Assembly (NCBI GenBank): GCA_034433995.1
Contig: DAOTZU010000094.1
Span: 1-37,762, forward strand
From: DAOTZU01 sp034433995
GTDB lineage: Bacteria > Chloroflexota > Anaerolineae > UBA1429
Length of the DNA stretch: 37,762 nt
Reading direction: 5' to 3'
The notes under the pieces were generated by a model. The model ran no database searches and was not told where the DNA came from. It was given only the letters and a program-made list of their open reading frames with translations. The translations under genes were made by a program, and so were the position numbers. Positions 16,300 to 24,952 of this stretch are shown here, one piece after another; the stretch's first letter is position 1; each line of letters opens with the position of its first letter.

Positions 16300-16712
16300 C
16301 ACTCTCGCACCTCGCTCTCCCTCGCCTCGCCCTGGGGGCCGGCGGATGGCGCCGGCGCGGCGAGGCGCTCCTCCAGCTCCTGCACGCGCTTGCGGGTCAA
16401 GGCCAGGTCTTGGGCCAACACCTTGATCTGCTCGCTGAAGCGCGAGATCGTCACCGAGAGCTGGAAAAAGATCAGGGCGAAGCAGATCAAAGCGATGACG
16501 ATCAGGAACGCCGGAGGATAGTCAATGCCGATGGCAAAGGAGACGGTGTCGATCACGTCAATCAGCAATGGCGCCACCACCAAAGTCACGGCCATGAACA
16601 GCCAGAGGAGGGCGTATTCCTCCTTCAGCTTCTTGGTGCGCACCAGGTTGATGACGAACAGCAAGACGCTCATCCCCAAAAAGACGAAAAACAAACGCGC
16701 GCGCCAGACCAT
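16299..16712 (-). CDS. DUF2304 membrane protein
   Basis: 137 residues from ATG 16712, with GGAGGTG immediately upstream; a TTG 18 bases earlier is less likely. Three hydrophobic segments cover about residues 5-24, 36-57 and 62-87: LFFVFLGMSVLLFVINLV, YALLWLFMAVTLVVAPLL and PPAFLIVIALICFALIFF. A short charged coiled-coil-like tail (ISRFSEQIKVLAQDLALTRKR and on) follows. This is the layout of DUF2304 proteins, small membrane proteins that repeatedly sit beside a DPM1-like GT2 gene in bacteria and archaea. A role as membrane partner or anchor for such a GT2 is an inference. Candidate partners here are at 18928, 19690 and 20480. Confidence 0.9.
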   Translation of the reverse strand: MVWRARLFFVFLGMSVLLFVINLVRTKKLKEEYALLWLFMAVTLVVAPLLIDVIDTVSFAIGIDYPPAFLIVIALICFALIFFQLSVTISRFSEQIKVLAQDLALTRKRVQELEERLAAPAPSAGPQGEARESEVRE

Positions 16713-16739
16713 ACCCACCTCCGCCGCCAAAGGCGATGC

Positions 16740-18044
16740 TCAAGCGCCCTTGGCCCTCACCTGCCTCCCCGGTCGGTGGCCGTGCCAAAGGAACAAGGCC
16801 CAACCGAGCAAGCCCCACAGCCCCAGCAAGCCCCATAAATAATGGGCCTGAACCAAACGGGTGATGCCAGGATAAAAGAAGCGATAATCGCGCCCCAAAA
16901 GAGCATAGACGCCCACCAGGGCTGGCCAACACCAGCGCCAGCGCGGCCAGCGCGAGGCCAGTTCCAGGGCGAACACCAACAGGGGCACCAAGGCCCAGAC
17001 CAAGGTATACACCTGGGAATGGGGCGAGACCAAGAGCAACGCCACCACCGCCAGGCCCCAAGCCAGGGGAAACGCCTCCTCCGCCCCCTTCGAAGCGTCC
17101 CGCAAGCGCTGCAGCCGGGTAAGCCACCCACTGCTCAAGACGACGCCGGCATCGCAGAGTAACGTCAGGGCCAGCGCCGCCTGCGGCCAGTGCACCCCCT
17201 TCAGGGTGGGGCTAAAGACGTTATGGATCAGATTGCGGCTAAAGAACCCGTTCAGCGATTGATTCAGCGGAAAGGCGGCAAAGGCCCCGCCCAAACCGTA
17301 AATGGCGGTGTAAGCGCCGTAGGCGGGCAGGGCATCAAAACCGATCAACGCAAAAGAACCCACGATGGTGACCATGGCCACCGCGGCCGCCCAGGCCGCC
17401 GCCCGCCAGCGCCTTTGCCAGAGGAGAAAGACGATCAAAAGCGCCGGCAAGAACTTGAGCCCGGTGGCCAGGCCCAACGCCAGGCCGCCCAGGAACTCTT
17501 GGCGGTGGCGCAGGGCGTAGAAACTCGCCGCCAGCAACAGAAACTGCACCAGCTCGATCTGGCCCAGGCGCAAGGCCACCACCGCCGGCTCGAAACGGTA
17601 CAAAACCAGCAGGGCCAGCGCCAGCGCCCCCGGCCCCACGGGCCCCAGCGCCCGCAGGCAGAGCCAAGCGCCGCCCAAAAGGGCCAAGACGTTCAGGCCC
17701 CACCAGCCCGCCCGCGCCACCTCCACCGGCAACCGGGTGGCGGGCACAAAGAGGGCGGCGATGAGGGGTGGATAGGCGTAGGGCCAGACCACGGTGTCAT
17801 CCTTGAGGCTGAAGGTGCCCGCCTCCAGGGCGGCCTTGAAGGGGGCGGCGTCGGCATAGATATCCTGCCCGGCCACCAGCCGCCGCGCGGCCAAAAGGAA
17901 CACCTCCAGGTCGTGATGGTTGGTGATGCGCCACACCCGCGCCAAATCCTGGGCCAAGAACAAGGCCAACACCACCACCGCGCCCCACAACGCCATCTCC
18001 CGCCAGCGCCGAGCTCCGGCGGGGATGCCCCGCGCTGCGCTCAT
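16740..18044 (-). CDS. DUF2029 / GT87-like polyprenyl-phosphate mannosyltransferase
   Basis: 434 residues from ATG 18044, which overlaps the deacetylase stop as ATGA and has GGGGAGG seven bases upstream. The frame continues upstream for 135 codons across that gene without family features. After the first helix (ALWGAVVVLALFLAQDL) comes the loop NHHDLEVFLLAARRLVAGQDIY, which carries the aspartate conserved in GT87, then VVWPYAYPPL, typical of DUF2029 members. About nine to ten helices follow, with LGLATGLKFLPALLIVFL and the NQSLNGFF motif. Known GT87 enzymes, such as the mycobacterial PimE, add mannose from polyprenyl-phosphate-mannose to lipid-linked glycans. The three GT2 genes just upstream could supply the donor. 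Confidence 0.92.
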   Translation of the reverse strand: MSAARGIPAGARRWREMALWGAVVVLALFLAQDLARVWRITNHHDLEVFLLAARRLVAGQDIYADAAPFKAALEAGTFSLKDDTVVWPYAYPPLIAALFVPATRLPVEVARAGWWGLNVLALLGGAWLCLRALGPVGPGALALALLVLYRFEPAVVALRLGQIELVQFLLLAASFYALRHRQEFLGGLALGLATGLKFLPALLIVFLLWQRRWRAAAWAAAVAMVTIVGSFALIGFDALPAYGAYTAIYGLGGAFAAFPLNQSLNGFFSRNLIHNVFSPTLKGVHWPQAALALTLLCDAGVVLSSGWLTRLQRLRDASKGAEEAFPLAWGLAVVALLLVSPHSQVYTLVWALVPLLVFALELASRWPRWRWCWPALVGVYALLGRDYRFFYPGITRLVQAHYLWGLLGLWGLLGWALFLWHGHRPGRQVRAKGA

Positions 18045-18931
18045 GGCCGCGCCTCCCCTTGGGGCGCCCGGCGCCCCTCCACGCCCAAGATCTCGCGCAA
18101 CGGGGCAAAGGCAAAGGTCTGCAACAGACCCTCCAACTTGCGCCAGACGGAGGCGGCCCCATAGTAGGTGATGAAACGCTCCGTGGGCGCAAGCCCCTTG
18201 ACCCGCGGCGTGTGGACATCCCCCTCCCAAGGATGGAGATAGAGCACAAAGGGATCGCCCTTGGCGTTCACCCGGCGCAGACAGGCGCGGAGCAGGGGCC
18301 AAGGCGTGGCCCGCAAATAGAACCCGCCCGAGACGGGCCAGGGTATCCCGGCCAAGGAGCAAGCCGTCAAGGGGAACTCCCACAGCGTCCCTTCGGCGTG
18401 GTCGCGGGTCAGCTCTGCACTGGTGGGGCGATAGGGCCGCGAGGGGCATCCCTCCACGCCGTAAAGGTAGGTGCGCACAGGAAAGATGCTGGAATCGTAG
18501 CGGAACCCGTGTTGGCGCAAGATGTCCAAGGCCCAGGCGCTGCGCGCATCCAAAGAGAAGGTGGGCGCGCGAAAGCCCACCACCTCCTCCACCGGCAACA
18601 CCCCGGCGGCGTCGCGGTCAAAGGCGTCCAGTTCCCAGGCGAAACGCTCCGGCTCCAGGGTCCACAGGGGACGGTGGCTCCAGCCGTGGCAACCGATCTC
18701 GTGGCCGGCCTCGTAAAGGCGCCGCACCAGGTCGGGGTGGTGGCGCAGCACATCCCCCACCACAAAGAAGGTGGCCCGCACCCGATATTGCTCCAGGAGC
18801 AGCAGGGCCGGCTCCACCGCCCAGGCCACGCGGCGCTCGGCCAGCTCCGGACGCACCCGCCCTCGGACCAGCTCGGCGTGGAACCAATCCTCCAGATCAA
18901 TGGACAGGGCGTTCACCATCCGCTGGCTCAT
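18041..18931 (-). CDS. NodB-type polysaccharide deacetylase, DUF3473 / XrtA-associated type
   Basis: 296 residues from ATG 18931, overlapping the previous stop as ATGA (a second ATG at 18919 is possible). The NodB motif 1 is ALSIDLEDWFH (D12, with E14 and D15), motif 2 is CHGWSHRPLW (H82, H86 of HxxxH), then GFRAPTFSL and PVSGGFYLRATPWPL with the terminal LYLHPWEGD. The order NALSIDLEDWF and the C-terminal region match the DUF3473 branch found in exopolysaccharide and PEP-CTERM/exosortase loci. It hydrolyses N-acetyl groups from glycans or lipid-linked sugars, using a divalent metal. No exosortase gene is seen in the window. It sits between a DPM1-like GT2 and the GT87-like gene, so the substrate may be lipid-linked. 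Confidence 0.93.
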   Translation of the reverse strand: MSQRMVNALSIDLEDWFHAELVRGRVRPELAERRVAWAVEPALLLLEQYRVRATFFVVGDVLRHHPDLVRRLYEAGHEIGCHGWSHRPLWTLEPERFAWELDAFDRDAAGVLPVEEVVGFRAPTFSLDARSAWALDILRQHGFRYDSSIFPVRTYLYGVEGCPSRPYRPTSAELTRDHAEGTLWEFPLTACSLAGIPWPVSGGFYLRATPWPLLRACLRRVNAKGDPFVLYLHPWEGDVHTPRVKGLAPTERFITYYGAASVWRKLEGLLQTFAFAPLREILGVEGRRAPQGEARP

Positions 18932-19680
18932 CTTGGCGCCCGCCTCCGCCCGACCTTTGAGGACGCGCCAGCCCGGGTCTTTTGGCGCAGCAGAACGATA
19001 AAGATCGCCAAAGACATCTTGAAAATATAATAAAACACCTTCCAACTGCTGTGCATTGAGGTCCCCGCCAAACGCTCGCGCATGCAGACGGGCACCTCGC
19101 ACACGCGAAAGCCGGCATAGTTGAGCACCAGGAGGGTGTCGGCATCGGGATAATCCACCGGGTAATTATCCCGGGCAAAGAAGGCCAACGCCGCGCGGTT
19201 CAAGGCCTGAAACCCCGACGTGGGATCCGTCACCCGCCGGTGGGTGAAACGGCTGGCGATGGCGGCAAAGATCTTCATCCCCAGGCGCTTGGCCCAGCTC
19301 GCCCGATAGCGCATCTCGCCCAGGAAGCGGGAACCGATGACCACATCGGCCCGACCGGCCAGGACGGGAGCCAAAAGGCCGGGGATTCCGGCGGGATCGT
19401 GCTGGCCATCGGCATCCATGATCACCGCGTAATCGTAGCCGCGTTCCAGGGCATACTTGAAACCCGTCTGCACCGCGCCGCCGTAACCCAGGTTGCAGGG
19501 CAAGCTGACCACCTCAACCCCCAACTCCCTGGCAACGGTGGCCGTGTGATCGGTGGAGGCATCATCAATCACCACGATATCCCAGGCCTGGGGATAGCGC
19601 CGGAGCTCGGCCAAGACCTGGGGCAGGTTCTCGGCCTCGTTATGGGCGGGCATGATGACGAGAATACGCGGTTCGGCCAT
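18928..19680 (-). CDS. GT2 glycosyltransferase, DPM1-like polyprenyl-phosphate type
   Basis: 250 residues from ATG 19680 with GAGGAG five bases upstream. GT-A motifs: MPAHNEAENL (about 10-19), VVIDDASTDHT (about 36-46), LGYGGAVQTGF (about 64-74), MDADGQHDP (about 88-96) and IGSRFLGEM. There is a further conserved stretch RRVTDPTSGFQALNR. The C-terminus is basic (SSKVGRRRAPR) after a hydrophobic stretch near 210-235, as in membrane-associated dolichol/undecaprenyl-phosphate sugar synthases. The expected product is a polyprenyl-phosphate-linked hexose on the cytoplasmic face. In related genomes this type often pairs with a DUF2304 protein, which is present two genes downstream. Confidence 0.92.
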   Translation of the reverse strand: MAEPRILVIMPAHNEAENLPQVLAELRRYPQAWDIVVIDDASTDHTATVARELGVEVVSLPCNLGYGGAVQTGFKYALERGYDYAVIMDADGQHDPAGIPGLLAPVLAGRADVVIGSRFLGEMRYRASWAKRLGMKIFAAIASRFTHRRVTDPTSGFQALNRAALAFFARDNYPVDYPDADTLLVLNYAGFRVCEVPVCMRERLAGTSMHSSWKVFYYIFKMSLAIFIVLLRQKTRAGASSKVGRRRAPR

Positions 19681-19689
19681 CTGTGCTCC

Positions 19690-20463
19690 TCAGCGGGCCT
19701 TGCTGTGCCGCTTGTGGTAGCTCGCCACCCAGCGTTCCCAGGGCAAGCCGGAGAAGCGCAGGCGCAAGATCGTATAGACGGATTTCAAGATCTCGGCCCG
19801 CGAGATCTTGGATCTGCCCAAGCGCCGGTTATCAAAGATGATGGGCAGCTCGCCCACGCGAAAGCCGCGCCGCTCGCAGCGGGTGATCATCTCCACCAGA
19901 AAGGAATAACCGTTGGAAAAGATGGTCTCCAACGCGATGGCTCGGAGCACTTTGGCCTTGTAGCAACGAAAACCGGCGGTGCAATCGTGGGTTTTCAAGC
20001 CCAACATAAACTTGGCAAAGGCGTTGGCCCCTTTGCTCAACAGGATGCGCCCCAGGGAACAGCCCGTGCTCCCTCCGCCGGCGACATAGCGCGAACCGAT
20101 GGCCACGTCGTAATCCCTCATCAACCCCAAAAGGGCCGGCAGATAGCGGGGGTTGTGGGAGAAATCGGCATCCATGGTGATGGCATAGCCGTAGCCATGC
20201 TCCAAGGCCCGGCGAAAACCGGCGATATAGGCCGTGCCCAGGCCCAACTTGCGGGGCCGATGGATCACCGCCACCCGCTCATGGCGCGCCGCCAGGGCAT
20301 CGGCCAGGGCGCCGGTGCCATCGGGCGAGTTATCGTCCACCACCACCACGTGCAAAGGCGCCGGTTGGGCCAAAATCTCGCCCACCAGCCGCTCAATGTT
20401 TTCCGCCTCGTTGTAGGTGGGGACGATCACCAGGGCCGTCCGCTGCAAGGTGACCTCGTTCAT
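19690..20463 (-). CDS. GT2 glycosyltransferase, dolichol/polyprenol-phosphate-mannose-synthase-like
   Basis: 257 residues from ATG 20463, with GAGGAGG upstream; the open frame above it has no family similarity. Motifs: VPTYNEAENIERL (about 14-26), VVVDDNSPDGTGALADAL (about 41-58), MDADFSHNPRYLP (about 91-103), VAIGSRYV, the region DCTAGFRCY and RRLGRSKISRAEILKSV near the end. The last two blocks are characteristic of dolichol-phosphate-mannose synthase and its bacterial Ppm1 counterparts. The donor is probably a GDP- or UDP-sugar and the acceptor a polyprenyl phosphate; the sugar is not certain. It ends 9 bases before the next GT2 and starts 16 bases after the third, making a run of three related enzymes. 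Confidence 0.92.
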   Translation of the reverse strand: MNEVTLQRTALVIVPTYNEAENIERLVGEILAQPAPLHVVVVDDNSPDGTGALADALAARHERVAVIHRPRKLGLGTAYIAGFRRALEHGYGYAITMDADFSHNPRYLPALLGLMRDYDVAIGSRYVAGGGSTGCSLGRILLSKGANAFAKFMLGLKTHDCTAGFRCYKAKVLRAIALETIFSNGYSFLVEMITRCERRGFRVGELPIIFDNRRLGRSKISRAEILKSVYTILRLRFSGLPWERWVASYHKRHSKAR

Positions 20464-20479
20464 GCCGCCTCCTCGTCCC

Positions 20480-21181
20480 TCAGCGCAAACCCAGGCGCAC
20501 CTGGATGGCCGCCCAGGTGTAGCTGCACAGCATGTGGAAAAACCGCGACTTGCTCCGCCCATGTTGGCGCAGCCGGTAAAAGGCAGGCACCTCCAAGATC
20601 TTCATGTTCTGCCGCCAGGCCATAAACAGGAGATGCATGAAATACTCGCCATAGCCGCGAAAGATGCGCTCCAAATCCATGCGAAGCAACTTTTCACGGC
20701 GGATGGTAAAAAAGCCGCAGAGGTTATCCTGGATCTGGGTGCGCAAGACCAGCCGCACCACAAAATTGAACAGGAAACTGGCGATGTAACGCCAGCGCTC
20801 CTCCATGCCGCCGCCCATGGTGAACCGCGAGCCGATGATGATATCGTAATATTCCAAGAACTTGACCATCTGCGGCAAAAGCGCCGGGTCGTGGTTGAAA
20901 TCGGTATCCATCACCGCCACGCAATCCCCCTCGGCGCGGCGGATGCCGTGGAGGATGGCCGTGGCCAAGCCGCGCTCCGCCGTGCGCACGCTCAAGTGCA
21001 CGCTGGCATCCTCGGCAAAACGCTGGCGCACCTGTTGCGCCGTGCCATCGGGCGAGTTATCATCCACCACGATGATCTGATAGCTGATCCCTGACCTGCC
21101 CAACTCGTGCTGGATCGCTTCGATGAGGGGGACGATATTGTCGCGTTCATTGTAGGTGGGCAGAATGACCGAGACATCCAT
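20480..21181 (-). CDS. GT2 glycosyltransferase, DPM1-like, third of the run
   Basis: 233 residues from ATG 21181, with CGGAGG seven bases upstream; a GTG 18 bases earlier is less well placed. It has LPTYNERDNIVPL (about 7-19), VVDDNSPDGTAQQV (about 38-51), and MDTDFNHDPALLPQM (about 90-104), where Ala is replaced by Thr in the usual DAD. The stretch TQIQDNLCGFFTIRREKL takes the place of the usual DxTSGF block, and the C-terminus ends RLRQHGRSKS. It is close to the gene at 19690 (shared VVDDNSPDGT and D.DF.H.P), so duplication and divergence are likely. Probably a polyprenyl-phosphate sugar synthase with a different donor or acceptor. Confidence 0.91.
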   Translation of the reverse strand: MDVSVILPTYNERDNIVPLIEAIQHELGRSGISYQIIVVDDNSPDGTAQQVRQRFAEDASVHLSVRTAERGLATAILHGIRRAEGDCVAVMDTDFNHDPALLPQMVKFLEYYDIIIGSRFTMGGGMEERWRYIASFLFNFVVRLVLRTQIQDNLCGFFTIRREKLLRMDLERIFRGYGEYFMHLLFMAWRQNMKILEVPAFYRLRQHGRSKSRFFHMLCSYTWAAIQVRLGLR

Positions 21182-21195
21182 CCTTGATCCTCCGT

Positions 21196-22017
21196 TCACG
21201 GGCGTGGGAGCGGTTCGGCCACCAAAAGGAGGGAACAGCCCGGCGCGGCCTCATCGCGATAGAGCCGCCGCAGCAGGGCCGCCCAAAGGGGCGCCACCGT
21301 CGCCCGGCGCAGCCCCGGCCAAAGCGTCCAACGTCCGGTCAGTTTTTTGCATAGAAAATGCGGCAAGCTGGCCGGCAGGGTGAGATCGTGGAGCCGGAAC
21401 ACGGCGGCGGGGGCGTAGGCCCGCTGCGCCAGCAAGCGCAAACCGCTTTCGGCCAAAAGATCGCGCCAGACCTCCACGGGGTAGAGGTTGATCTGGGCAA
21501 AGACCCGATTGTAGAGATCGGCGTAGCGTTGCGCCCACCCCACCAAGCCCAAACGCCGCAAGAGCGCCGCCCCACAGAGTTGCAGCTCGTCCTCCATGGT
21601 GGGCACGGTCATGATCAGCCGGCCGCCAGGGCGGAGCACCCGGGCGATCTCGGCCAGGCCGGCCCGCACATCGCGCACATGCTCCAGAACTCCGTTGGAG
21701 AACACCGTGGCAAAGGTGCCATCGGGGAAAGGCAGTGCGGCCACATCGCCCTGCACAAGATGACGGTAGGCCCGCCGGCCGGCCGCGGTGCGCAGCTCTC
21801 GCGCCGAGTAATCTAGGCCCACTTCGGGAGGCGCCGTGAAAAAGACCTGGCCAAAGAGGCCATCGCCGCAGCCGAGATCCAAGATGGGCCGAGGAAAATC
21901 CAGCGCCGCCAGCTCGCGGCATTCGATGGCGCGGAGCAGCGCCAGCGCCACGGGGGCATGGCTCAGATAGTCACACAGAAAATCGCGCTCGGCAACGGAC
22001 ATCCTCGCCTCGCTCAT
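21196..22017 (-). CDS. Class I SAM-dependent methyltransferase (Methyltransf_11 type)
   Basis: 273 residues from ATG 22017, which overlaps the upstream stop as ATGA; an ATG at 22002 is a possible alternative. Motif I is ILDLGCGDGLFGQ (about 45-57); GLDYSARELRTAA follows. LVQGDVAALPFPDGTF, then FSNGVLEHVRDVRAGLAEIARVL, give the usual post-I, post-II and HVLEHV-like blocks of the UbiE/Methyltransf_11 group. The C-terminal 100 residues (NLYPVEVWRDLLAESGL) probably shape the acceptor site. It likely methylates a sugar hydroxyl or carries out a related tailoring step. It sits between a YfhO-like membrane protein and three lipid-sugar synthases, and 14 bases separate it from the GT2 start. Confidence 0.92.
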   Translation of the reverse strand: MSEARMSVAERDFLCDYLSHAPVALALLRAIECRELAALDFPRPILDLGCGDGLFGQVFFTAPPEVGLDYSARELRTAAGRRAYRHLVQGDVAALPFPDGTFATVFSNGVLEHVRDVRAGLAEIARVLRPGGRLIMTVPTMEDELQLCGAALLRRLGLVGWAQRYADLYNRVFAQINLYPVEVWRDLLAESGLRLLAQRAYAPAAVFRLHDLTLPASLPHFLCKKLTGRWTLWPGLRRATVAPLWAALLRRLYRDEAAPGCSLLLVAEPLPRP

Positions 22018-24341
22018 CGTGATCTCGGCCCTTCGGTTGTGCCCTGGTACAGGGATGGCGGAGGCTGCCTCAAGACCAGCCCCGCGTACCAGCTGCCCCA
22101 AGCTGCCAGGGCCAGCAAGGTCACCAGGGTGATGCCGTAACCCAGGTACACGTACCAAGGCCGCACATACCGGAAAACCAGATGATGCTCCCCCGGCTCC
22201 AACCACACCCCCAACAAGGCCCAATTGGTGCGCCATACCGGCTGGGGCCGGCCATCCACCCACACCCGCCAATGAGGATACCACGATTCGGCGATGGTCA
22301 GAACGCCGGCCTCGGCGACGTTCACTTGCAACTCGATCTCCTCATAGCTGGCGCGCCGGCTCCATGCGGCGCATGGCGCCGGTGGCTGCGGGGCCAAGGC
22401 CCGCGCCTCCTCCGCTGTGATCACTTTGCCCTCCAAGGCGGCCAAAAGGCGGGGTAGAGCCTGGGGATCGCGGGTGGCGGGCTCATCCACCAGGATGTAG
22501 GTATAGCGCCGGAGTTGGGCCAATGGATAATCGTCCAGATAGAACGAAGCGGGCGTGACCAGGGCGATCTCCCGCGCCACCAGCTCGGGCAGGGCCTGAA
22601 AAGGGTGGTGGAAATCTTCTGTCATATCCAGCGCGACCCGGCGATAAAACTGGGCATAGGCCCTCACCTGGGGATTCTCCCAGACCTGGGCGGCCCCGGC
22701 CTGGAAGGCCAGGCGATAGCCCAAGGCGCTCAATTTGGCGGCCAACTCTGGCGCATCGGGCTCATCCTCCCGCAGGAGCACAAAGCGCACCTGGTGCAGG
22801 CGCAATGTGGTGCCCAGGTCGGTCCAGGCGGTCTGTTCCCAGGTGTGCAGAGGCGCGCCGTTATCGTAATAGCCCACATAGCGCAGCAAAGGCGCCTCGG
22901 TTAGGGAATAGGTGCGCAGATATTGGTCCCGCGGCAGATACGACACCTCCCACAGGCGCCCCTGGTCCTTGCGCGCCGCCAACCAGGCATAGACCTGCCG
23001 CTCTTCGGGGGTGAAATAGGCCTCGGTCGTCTGGTAGGCCCCCGCAGAGGGCCAGAAATCGGCCAGCACCAGAGCCACCAGCCCGCCCACCCAGAGCCAC
23101 GATGCCCAGCGCAGCCGGGGGTAGGCCCCCTCCCAGCGCTGCAGGAGCCAGGCCACGCCGTAGGCGGCCAGGATGGCCCCAAAAGCCACCACCAAGAGCA
23201 TCCCTCGAAAGGGAGAGAAATGGCCCAGAACCGGGAGCTTGCTGAAAAAGTTGAGCGGACAGGTTGGCCCGGAGATGAGGAGCAAGGAGAGGACCAAACC
23301 GGCCAACGCGGCCCGGGCGGCCAGGTGCCGCCTCACCCCACTCAGCCCCAGGAGGACCAGCGGCGGGGCGACGAGGCCGCTGTACCAGGCCACGCTCCAG
23401 AAGGAGCTGGCCAGGCCGGGCAAGCCCTGCACGCTGAAAGGCAGCCGCAAGCGCCGCACCAGGGCGTACCAGACGAGCTTGGGGGTCACCGAATAATCGC
23501 GCAAGAGTTGGTGTGTCAGCGTGGCCGCGGCGCCGTGCTTGGCATGGATCCCCACGTAGCGGATCTCGAACAGCGCGGGCAAGACAAAGGAGGCGGCGCT
23601 CCCCAAGGCCACCAAACCCACCAGCAGATAATCGCCCAGGGCCCGGCCCAGCCGGCGCTGGCCCCTGCGCACCGCCGCGAGCTCGCGCAAGGCGAGGTAC
23701 AGGGCCACAAAAGGGCCGGCCAAGAGGGCATATTCGCTGCTGAGGACGGGGAAGGCGCCCAGCGCCAGGCCTAGGAGCAGGAGATACGGAGTGCGCCTCA
23801 GCCTGCCCGCCCGGCTGAGCTCCACCAGCCACAGCGCCAAAGGCAGCAACACCCAAAAGGCCGCGTGGATCCAGGTCTCCACGCCCACATGGTTGTGGTA
23901 GGGAAAGGCCTCATAGATCACCGCCCCCACTAGGGCAGGGCGCCAATCGCCCAAGAGACGCTGCAAATAGCCGAACATGGCCAAGCCCGAGCCGGCCATG
24001 ACCAAGAAATAGCCGAGCACCATCACCGTCTCCAGACGCACCCCGCCCCACAGGGAGATGGCCGCCGCTAGGTAATAGAACGGGTAGGAGAGGAAGCGCA
24101 GCCAAGGGAAACCGGAGAACCAATAGGGGTTCCACTCGCTCAAGAGGCGCCCTTGGGCGAGCTCTTGTCGGCATAACCAGACGATGGTCAACTCGGCCAT
24201 CCCCTCGCGCCGCGCCGTGGTGGGCAGCCCGCCGCCCAAGAGCCAGTTGCGCATCAAGACGGCCGTCAATCCCAAAAGGACCGCGCAGGCCAGGGGCCAG
24301 GCATAAGCTCGGCGAGGTTTAGCCAGCGTCGCTGTGCTCAT
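22014..24341 (-). CDS. YfhO / PTPS-related integral membrane protein with large extracytoplasmic C-terminal part
   Basis: 775 residues from ATG 24341, with AGGGAAGG five bases upstream; the start lies 23 bases inside the end of the GNAT gene. Residues 1-470 contain about twelve hydrophobic segments, with a first outside loop carrying LSEWNPYWFSGFPWLRFLSY, a hallmark of the PTPS-related/YfhO-like proteins. Residues about 475-725 are soluble and extracytoplasmic. They end in a beta-rich block (ESWYPHWRVWVDG.P, then WLEPGEHHLVFRYVRPW) that is typical of YfhO C-termini, followed by a last helix and a short tail. YfhO in Bacillus links glucose to lipoteichoic acid; the family is treated as GT-C-like. 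The sugar and acceptor here are not known. Confidence 0.9.
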   Translation of the reverse strand: MSTATLAKPRRAYAWPLACAVLLGLTAVLMRNWLLGGGLPTTARREGMAELTIVWLCRQELAQGRLLSEWNPYWFSGFPWLRFLSYPFYYLAAAISLWGGVRLETVMVLGYFLVMAGSGLAMFGYLQRLLGDWRPALVGAVIYEAFPYHNHVGVETWIHAAFWVLLPLALWLVELSRAGRLRRTPYLLLLGLALGAFPVLSSEYALLAGPFVALYLALRELAAVRRGQRRLGRALGDYLLVGLVALGSAASFVLPALFEIRYVGIHAKHGAAATLTHQLLRDYSVTPKLVWYALVRRLRLPFSVQGLPGLASSFWSVAWYSGLVAPPLVLLGLSGVRRHLAARAALAGLVLSLLLISGPTCPLNFFSKLPVLGHFSPFRGMLLVVAFGAILAAYGVAWLLQRWEGAYPRLRWASWLWVGGLVALVLADFWPSAGAYQTTEAYFTPEERQVYAWLAARKDQGRLWEVSYLPRDQYLRTYSLTEAPLLRYVGYYDNGAPLHTWEQTAWTDLGTTLRLHQVRFVLLREDEPDAPELAAKLSALGYRLAFQAGAAQVWENPQVRAYAQFYRRVALDMTEDFHHPFQALPELVAREIALVTPASFYLDDYPLAQLRRYTYILVDEPATRDPQALPRLLAALEGKVITAEEARALAPQPPAPCAAWSRRASYEEIELQVNVAEAGVLTIAESWYPHWRVWVDGRPQPVWRTNWALLGVWLEPGEHHLVFRYVRPWYVYLGYGITLVTLLALAAWGSWYAGLVLRQPPPSLYQGTTEGPRSR

Positions 24342-24948
24342 CGCTGCCTTCCCTCAACGCCAAACGATACCAAGACATGGGCCGCCCATACAGGGTGAAG
24401 GAACGGACCGCCCGCATCCCGCGATGGCGATAAAATGCCTTGGCCACCTCGTTGCTTTCATCCACCAGCAGACCCATCGCGCGCATCCCGCGCCGGCGCA
24501 ACGCCTCCACCAGAGCCGCAAAGAGCGCGCCACCGATCCCCTCGCCGCGCCGCGGGGCCCGGGTGCCGATGAAAAACAGCTCAGCCTCCCCCGGCTCGGC
24601 GGGCGTCTTGGCGGGATAGAACAGCGTCTGCACCACCTGGGCCAGCAGCGCTGGTTGCCCCAGGATGGCCTTGGCCACCGGCCAGGCCAGCCGCAATCCC
24701 CGGCGCAGGAGCAGATCCCGAAAGACGGCGGAGGCGTCCGTCGTCCCCGTCACCACGCCCACCACTTCCTCGCCATCCACCGCCACATAGCCCAAGGCAT
24801 GGGGGGAGGCGGCCATCTGGGCGTAAAGGGCCCGCAGAAACGCCGGGCCCAACCGGGTGAGAAAGGTCTGCGGCTGCCCCTCCGCATGCAGCGCGGCGAC
24901 GGCCGAGGCGTGTTCCGGAGACAAAGGCAGGATCCTGTAGCCCATCAT
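24319..24948 (-). CDS. GNAT-family N-acetyltransferase
   Basis: About 209 residues from ATG 24948 (a second ATG at 24945 may be used; GAGGGG lies just before). Residues 1-75 hold the N-terminal strands and helices (YRILPLSPEHASAVAALHAEG), and the acetyl-CoA-binding motif A is FFIGTRAPRRGEGIGGALF (about 123-141, with the RGxGIGxxL loop). MGLLVDESNEVAKAFYRHRGM contains the N.A..FY...G block near 160-175. The start is four bases after the aminotransferase stop. This arrangement is like enterobacterial WecE-WecD, where a sugar aminotransferase is followed by a GNAT enzyme that acetylates the 4-amino sugar. That function is an inference; a protein substrate is not excluded. Confidence 0.9.
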   Translation of the reverse strand: MMGYRILPLSPEHASAVAALHAEGQPQTFLTRLGPAFLRALYAQMAASPHALGYVAVDGEEVVGVVTGTTDASAVFRDLLLRRGLRLAWPVAKAILGQPALLAQVVQTLFYPAKTPAEPGEAELFFIGTRAPRRGEGIGGALFAALVEALRRRGMRAMGLLVDESNEVAKAFYRHRGMRAVRSFTLYGRPMSWYRLALREGSDEHSDAG

Positions 24949-24952
24949 CCCC

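Noticed and set aside
13202..16521. Long plus-strand open frames of 488 and 588 codons opposite the tandem GT-C genes
   Set aside because: Both lack family motifs and ribosome sites and are antisense shadows. The minus-strand genes have clear motifs, coupled starts and stops, and membrane helices.
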